This document shows positions 4,246 to 7,214 of a DNA stretch of 7,214 bases, piece after piece (the first letter of the stretch is position 1; each line of letters begins with the position of its first letter). Origin of the DNA: an uncultured Bacilli bacterium (GTDB lineage Bacteria > Bacillota_I > Bacilli_A > RF39 > UBA660). Location: contig CAOWNX010000035.1 of assembly GCA_948552115.1 (NCBI GenBank), positions 1 through 7,214 on the forward strand, written 5' to 3'. The notes under the pieces were generated by a model that was not told where the DNA came from, ran no database searches, and saw only the letters and a list, made by a program, of their open reading frames with translations. Made by a program: the position numbers and the translations under genes.

Positions 4246-5256
4246 ATGGAAGGACGCCAACAAAAACTATTAAAAGAAATAGTAGAATCTTATATAAAAA
4301 ATGTAAAGCCAGTTGGAAGTAAATCTCTTTGTGAAAAATTAAATTGTTCTAGTGCAACCATTCGTAACGAAATGGCCGAGTTAGAAGAATTAGGACTTCT
4401 CGAAAAGAACCATATATCTTCTGGACGCATCCCAAGTGAAAAAGGATATCGATACTATGTCGAAAACTTGATGAAACCAAAAGAATTAACTGGAGAAGAT
4501 GTTTTAAAATTGCAAACCATTTTTAAAAACAAAGACTTACAACTTTCTGACACAATCAACCAGTGCGTAGAAATCATCAGTGAACTAACCAATTACACAA
4601 GTGTCGTGTTAGGGAAAAAATCTCATACAAATAATTTGCAACAAGTAAGTATCATACCTTTAAGTGATAATAAAATTGTAGCTTTGGTATGTACCAATCA
4701 AGGAATCGTCCAAAATAGACAATTTGTGATTCCAGCTCATGTTAAAATGGAAGAGCTTGTAAAAACGAGCGAAATCATTAACAAAATGCTAATTGGAGTC
4801 CCAATTGACGAAGTAAGCGAGCGACTAGAATACGATATCAAACCCATTATCAGTAAACGAATAGAACAATACGAATCCGTTTATCACATATTCATGGAAG
4901 CATTTCAAAATTTTGCAACCAATGTAAGTGAAAACATTCACCTAAGTGGAAAATACAAATTAATTGAAAAACCGGAATATGATAATGTGGAAGAAATTCG
5001 AAAAATTGCCTCAAAATTTGAAGACGAAGACCTCATCCGAAAAATTGAAGAAAAAAAAGGTTCCAAAGGAATCAATATCTACATTGGTAATGATAATGAA
5101 TTTGACCCTAATGTAACTGTTATCAAAACAACATATCACTACCATGGAGAAGAAGGAACCATTGCAATTATCGGTCCAAAGCGGATGGAATATGACCGTG
5201 TGGTAGGACTTTTATCCTACCTAAATGAACACTTAAATGAAGAAAGCGAGGAATAA
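4246..5256 (+). CDS. hrcA: Heat-inducible transcription repressor HrcA
   Basis: The protein is 336 residues, of normal family length. The N-terminal winged-helix domain (about 1-75) carries SSATIRNEMAELEELGLLEK (35-54) and the highly conserved wing SSGRIPSEKGYRYYV (58-72). The HrcA-specific dimerisation domain follows. HrcA binds CIRCE and represses this operon; its folding is known to depend on the GroE chaperonin in Bacillus, which ties repression to protein-folding stress. Two CIRCE sites sit directly upstream, so it is autoregulated. The ATG at 4246 is preferred over an in-frame GTG at 4231: AGGAGG (4236-4241) lies 4 nt before the ATG and would fall inside the longer reading, and MEGRQQKLL begins the conserved first helix. 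grpE follows after 1 nt. Confidence 0.96.
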   Translation: MEGRQQKLLKEIVESYIKNVKPVGSKSLCEKLNCSSATIRNEMAELEELGLLEKNHISSGRIPSEKGYRYYVENLMKPKELTGEDVLKLQTIFKNKDLQLSDTINQCVEIISELTNYTSVVLGKKSHTNNLQQVSIIPLSDNKIVALVCTNQGIVQNRQFVIPAHVKMEELVKTSEIINKMLIGVPIDEVSERLEYDIKPIISKRIEQYESVYHIFMEAFQNFATNVSENIHLSGKYKLIEKPEYDNVEEIRKIASKFEDEDLIRKIEEKKGSKGINIYIGNDNEFDPNVTVIKTTYHYHGEEGTIAIIGPKRMEYDRVVGLLSYLNEHLNEESEE

Positions 5257-5257
5257 C

Positions 5258-5827
5258 ATGGAAGAAAAAATAGAAAACTTAGAAGTGGAAGAGACAAAAG
5301 AAGAAATCCAAAAAGAATCAAAAGTAGAACCAGAACTTCCAAAGAAAAAAGAAAAAAAGAAGAAAAAAGAGGATGTTGAAATTGAAAAATTAAAGACAGA
5401 AAATGCTCAACTAAATGAGAAGATATTGCGCATTAATGCCGAACTTCAAAACATCAAACGAAGAAATAGCGAAGAAATGTCTCGGCTACTCAAATATGAT
5501 GGAGAAACATTTATCAAAAAAATTCTTCCAATCATTGACAATTTTGAACGAGCAATCAATATGGATGATGCAAACTTAGAGGATGAAGTAAGTAAATTCT
5601 TAAGTGGTTTCAAAATGATCTATGGCAATTTAAAAAACATTTTAACAGAATGTGAAATCAAAGAAATTGAATGCATTGGTAAAGATTTTGATCCAAGCAA
5701 CATGGAAGCAGTTTTAACAGATCATGATGAAGAAAAAGAATCGGGATGTGTCCTCGATTGTCTACAAAAAGGATATACTTACAAAGATAAAGTAATAAGA
5801 CCAGCGATGGTCAAAGTAAATGATTAA
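5258..5827 (+). CDS. grpE: Nucleotide exchange factor GrpE
   Basis: The protein is 189 residues. Residues 1-38 are a disordered acidic/lysine-rich tail (KKKEKKKKKED at 29-39), and 40-80 form the long coiled-coil helix of the dimer. LPIIDNFERAI (90-100) and the C-terminal beta-domain motifs FDPSNMEAV and GYTYKDKVIRPAMVKV identify GrpE. The usual histidine of FDPxxHEAV is methionine here (residue 149). GrpE releases ADP from DnaK so the chaperone can cycle. The start at 5258 is chosen over an in-frame ATG at 5237 inside hrcA because GAGGA (5248-5252) lies 5 nt upstream of it; that places the ribosome site in the last codons of hrcA and implies translational coupling. dnaK follows after 18 nt. 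Confidence 0.96.
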   Translation: MEEKIENLEVEETKEEIQKESKVEPELPKKKEKKKKKEDVEIEKLKTENAQLNEKILRINAELQNIKRRNSEEMSRLLKYDGETFIKKILPIIDNFERAINMDDANLEDEVSKFLSGFKMIYGNLKNILTECEIKEIECIGKDFDPSNMEAVLTDHDEEKESGCVLDCLQKGYTYKDKVIRPAMVKVND

Positions 5828-5845
5828 TAAGAAAGGTGATTAAAT

Positions 5846-7214
5846 ATGGGAAAAATAATAGGAATTGACTTAGGTACAACCAATAGTTGTGTCTCAGTGT
5901 TAGAAGGTGGAGAACCAAAAGTAATTGTAAATGACGAAGGAGAAAGAACTACTCCAAGTGTCGTTGCATTCAAAGATAGTGATGAATTAGTAGGAGCACG
6001 CGCAAAACGTCAAGCCGTTACGAACGTAAATAACACTATTGCATCAATCAAAAGATTGATGGGAACCAAAGAAAAAGTAAGTGCCAATGGTAAAAAATGG
6101 ACACCAGAAGAAATTAGTGCCAAAATTCTAAGTAAACTAAAAAAAGATGCGGAAAATTATCTAGGAGAAACAGTAAAAGAAGCAGTCATTACTGTACCTG
6201 CATATTTTAATGATGCCGAAAGACAAGCAACCAAAAATGCTGGTAAAATTGCTGGACTTGATGTCAAACGTATCATCAACGAACCAACCGCAGCAGCACT
6301 TGCTTATGGATTAGACAAACAAGAAAAACTACAAACCATCTTAGTGTATGACTTAGGTGGAGGAACATTCGATGTATCCATTCTAGAACTTGGAGACGGA
6401 CTATTCGAAGTAAAATCAACGGCTGGAAATAATAAATTAGGTGGAGACGACTTTGACCAAAGAATTATTGATTATCTAGTTGACGAATTTAAGAGTCAAG
6501 AAGGAATTGATTTATCCAAAGATAACATGGCCATGCAACGACTAAAAGATGCAGCAGAAAAAGCAAAAAAAGACTTATCTGGAATGGCAAAAACACAAAT
6601 TTCATTACCATTTATCTCTCAAAAAGATGGTGGACCAGTTCACTTAGAACTAGAATTATCCAAAGCCAAATTTGAAGACTTATGTCGCGACTTGTTTGAT
6701 TCAACGCTTGAACCAGTAAGAAAAGCACTAAAGGATGCAAAATTAAAAGCCAGTGATATCAATGAAGTAATATTAGTAGGTGGATCAACACGTATTCCAT
6801 ATATTCAAGAATTAGTAAAAAAAGAATTGGGTCGTGAACCTCACAAAGGCGTAAATCCAGACGAAGTTGTCGCAATGGGTGCAGCAATTCAAGGGGGAGT
6901 ATTAACTGGTGAAGTAGATGACCTAGTACTACTTGATGTAACACCGCTTTCTCTTGGTATCGAAACGCTTGGTGGAGTCATGACTGTTCTAATTCCAAGA
7001 AATACAACCATTCCAACAAGTAAAAGTCAAGTATTTAGTACTGCAGCCGACAATCAACCAGCAGTAGATATTCATGTACTACAAGGAGAAAGACCAATGG
7101 CAAATGATAACAAAACCCTTGGTAACTTCCAACTTATGGATATCCCACCAGCACCACGTGGAATTCCTCAAATCGAAGTAAAATTTGATATTGATGCCAA
7201 TGGAATCGTTCATG
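5846..7214 (+). CDS. dnaK: Hsp70 chaperone DnaK (5' part; runs off the window)
   Basis: 456 uninterrupted codons to the window edge. The ATPase domain shows phosphate 1 IGIDLGTTNS (5-14), YDLGGGTFDVS (168-178) and VGGSTRIP (311-318). The interdomain linker DDLVLLDVTPLSLG spans about 358-371, and the start of the substrate-binding beta domain follows. The lid helices and C-terminus lie outside; family length is about 600-640. The IKRLMGT region (about 70) continues directly without the ~24-residue insertion of Gram-negative DnaK, supporting a Bacillota origin. AAAGGTGA (5832-5839) lies 6 nt before the ATG. DnaK binds exposed hydrophobic peptides in an ATP cycle driven by DnaJ and GrpE. It is last of the visible hrcA-grpE-dnaK operon, so it is under HrcA/CIRCE control. 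Confidence 0.98.
   Translation, partial: MGKIIGIDLGTTNSCVSVLEGGEPKVIVNDEGERTTPSVVAFKDSDELVGARAKRQAVTNVNNTIASIKRLMGTKEKVSANGKKWTPEEISAKILSKLKKDAENYLGETVKEAVITVPAYFNDAERQATKNAGKIAGLDVKRIINEPTAAALAYGLDKQEKLQTILVYDLGGGTFDVSILELGDGLFEVKSTAGNNKLGGDDFDQRIIDYLVDEFKSQEGIDLSKDNMAMQRLKDAAEKAKKDLSGMAKTQISLPFISQKDGGPVHLELELSKAKFEDLCRDLFDSTLEPVRKALKDAKLKASDINEVILVGGSTRIPYIQELVKKELGREPHKGVNPDEVVAMGAAIQGGVLTGEVDDLVLLDVTPLSLGIETLGGVMTVLIPRNTTIPTSKSQVFSTAADNQPAVDIHVLQGERPMANDNKTLGNFQLMDIPPAPRGIPQIEVKFDIDANGIVH

Noticed and set aside
5237..5257. Longer grpE start inside hrcA
   Set aside because: No ribosome site before 5237, while GAGGA is well placed before the ATG at 5258.
6759..6944. Minus-strand leucine/histidine-rich ORF of 61 codons
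   Set aside because: Antisense of dnaK; low-complexity composition typical of a shadow frame.

Overview
The window is AT-rich, with A/T-heavy codon choice, strong Shine-Dalgarno sites, UGA used as a stop and an hrcA-grpE-dnaK heat-shock operon under CIRCE operators. The DnaK lacks the insertion in its ATPase domain that is typical of Gram-negative bacteria. Together these point to a low-GC Bacillota (Firmicutes) chromosome using the standard code, perhaps a gut Bacilli or Erysipelotrichia-type lineage. The exact taxon cannot be read from this stretch.

Left edge (1-495): the 5' part of an IS1182/IS5-like transposase runs off the window on the minus strand. Upstream of it lies a large bidirectional hairpin whose inner arm is also complementary to the transposase start region. 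A second hairpin ends the next minus-strand gene.

504-3488: a minus-strand calcineurin-like metallophosphoesterase with a GTG start diverges from a plus-strand pair, a small membrane-anchored hypothetical protein and an HD-domain hydrolase. A separately promoted membrane protein of the lysylphosphatidylglycerol-synthase TM / UPF0104 family follows. A perfect 14-bp palindrome overlaps the -35 of its promoter.

3489-4165 has no ordinary gene but is the most interesting part. It holds a probable frameshifted gene remnant (3522-3776). Next is a compact two-promoter convergent locus (3780-4093): a plus-strand structured RNA of about 100 nt, and a minus-strand mRNA with a 24-residue hydrophobic peptide ORF. 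Both run into one bidirectional intrinsic terminator. The RNA's first bases (AUAGGAC) are complementary to the peptide mRNA near its ribosome-binding site. This is the layout of a type I toxin-antitoxin module, closest in plan to par/Fst or txpA/RatA, but I do not recognise the peptide as a known family.

4166-7214: the HrcA regulon. Two CIRCE-like operators flank the hrcA promoter elements, one over the -35 and one just after the -10. Then follow hrcA, grpE and the first 456 codons of dnaK, tightly spaced as one operon. HrcA represses the operon; GrpE is the nucleotide-exchange factor of DnaK. dnaJ, the usual next gene, would lie beyond the window.
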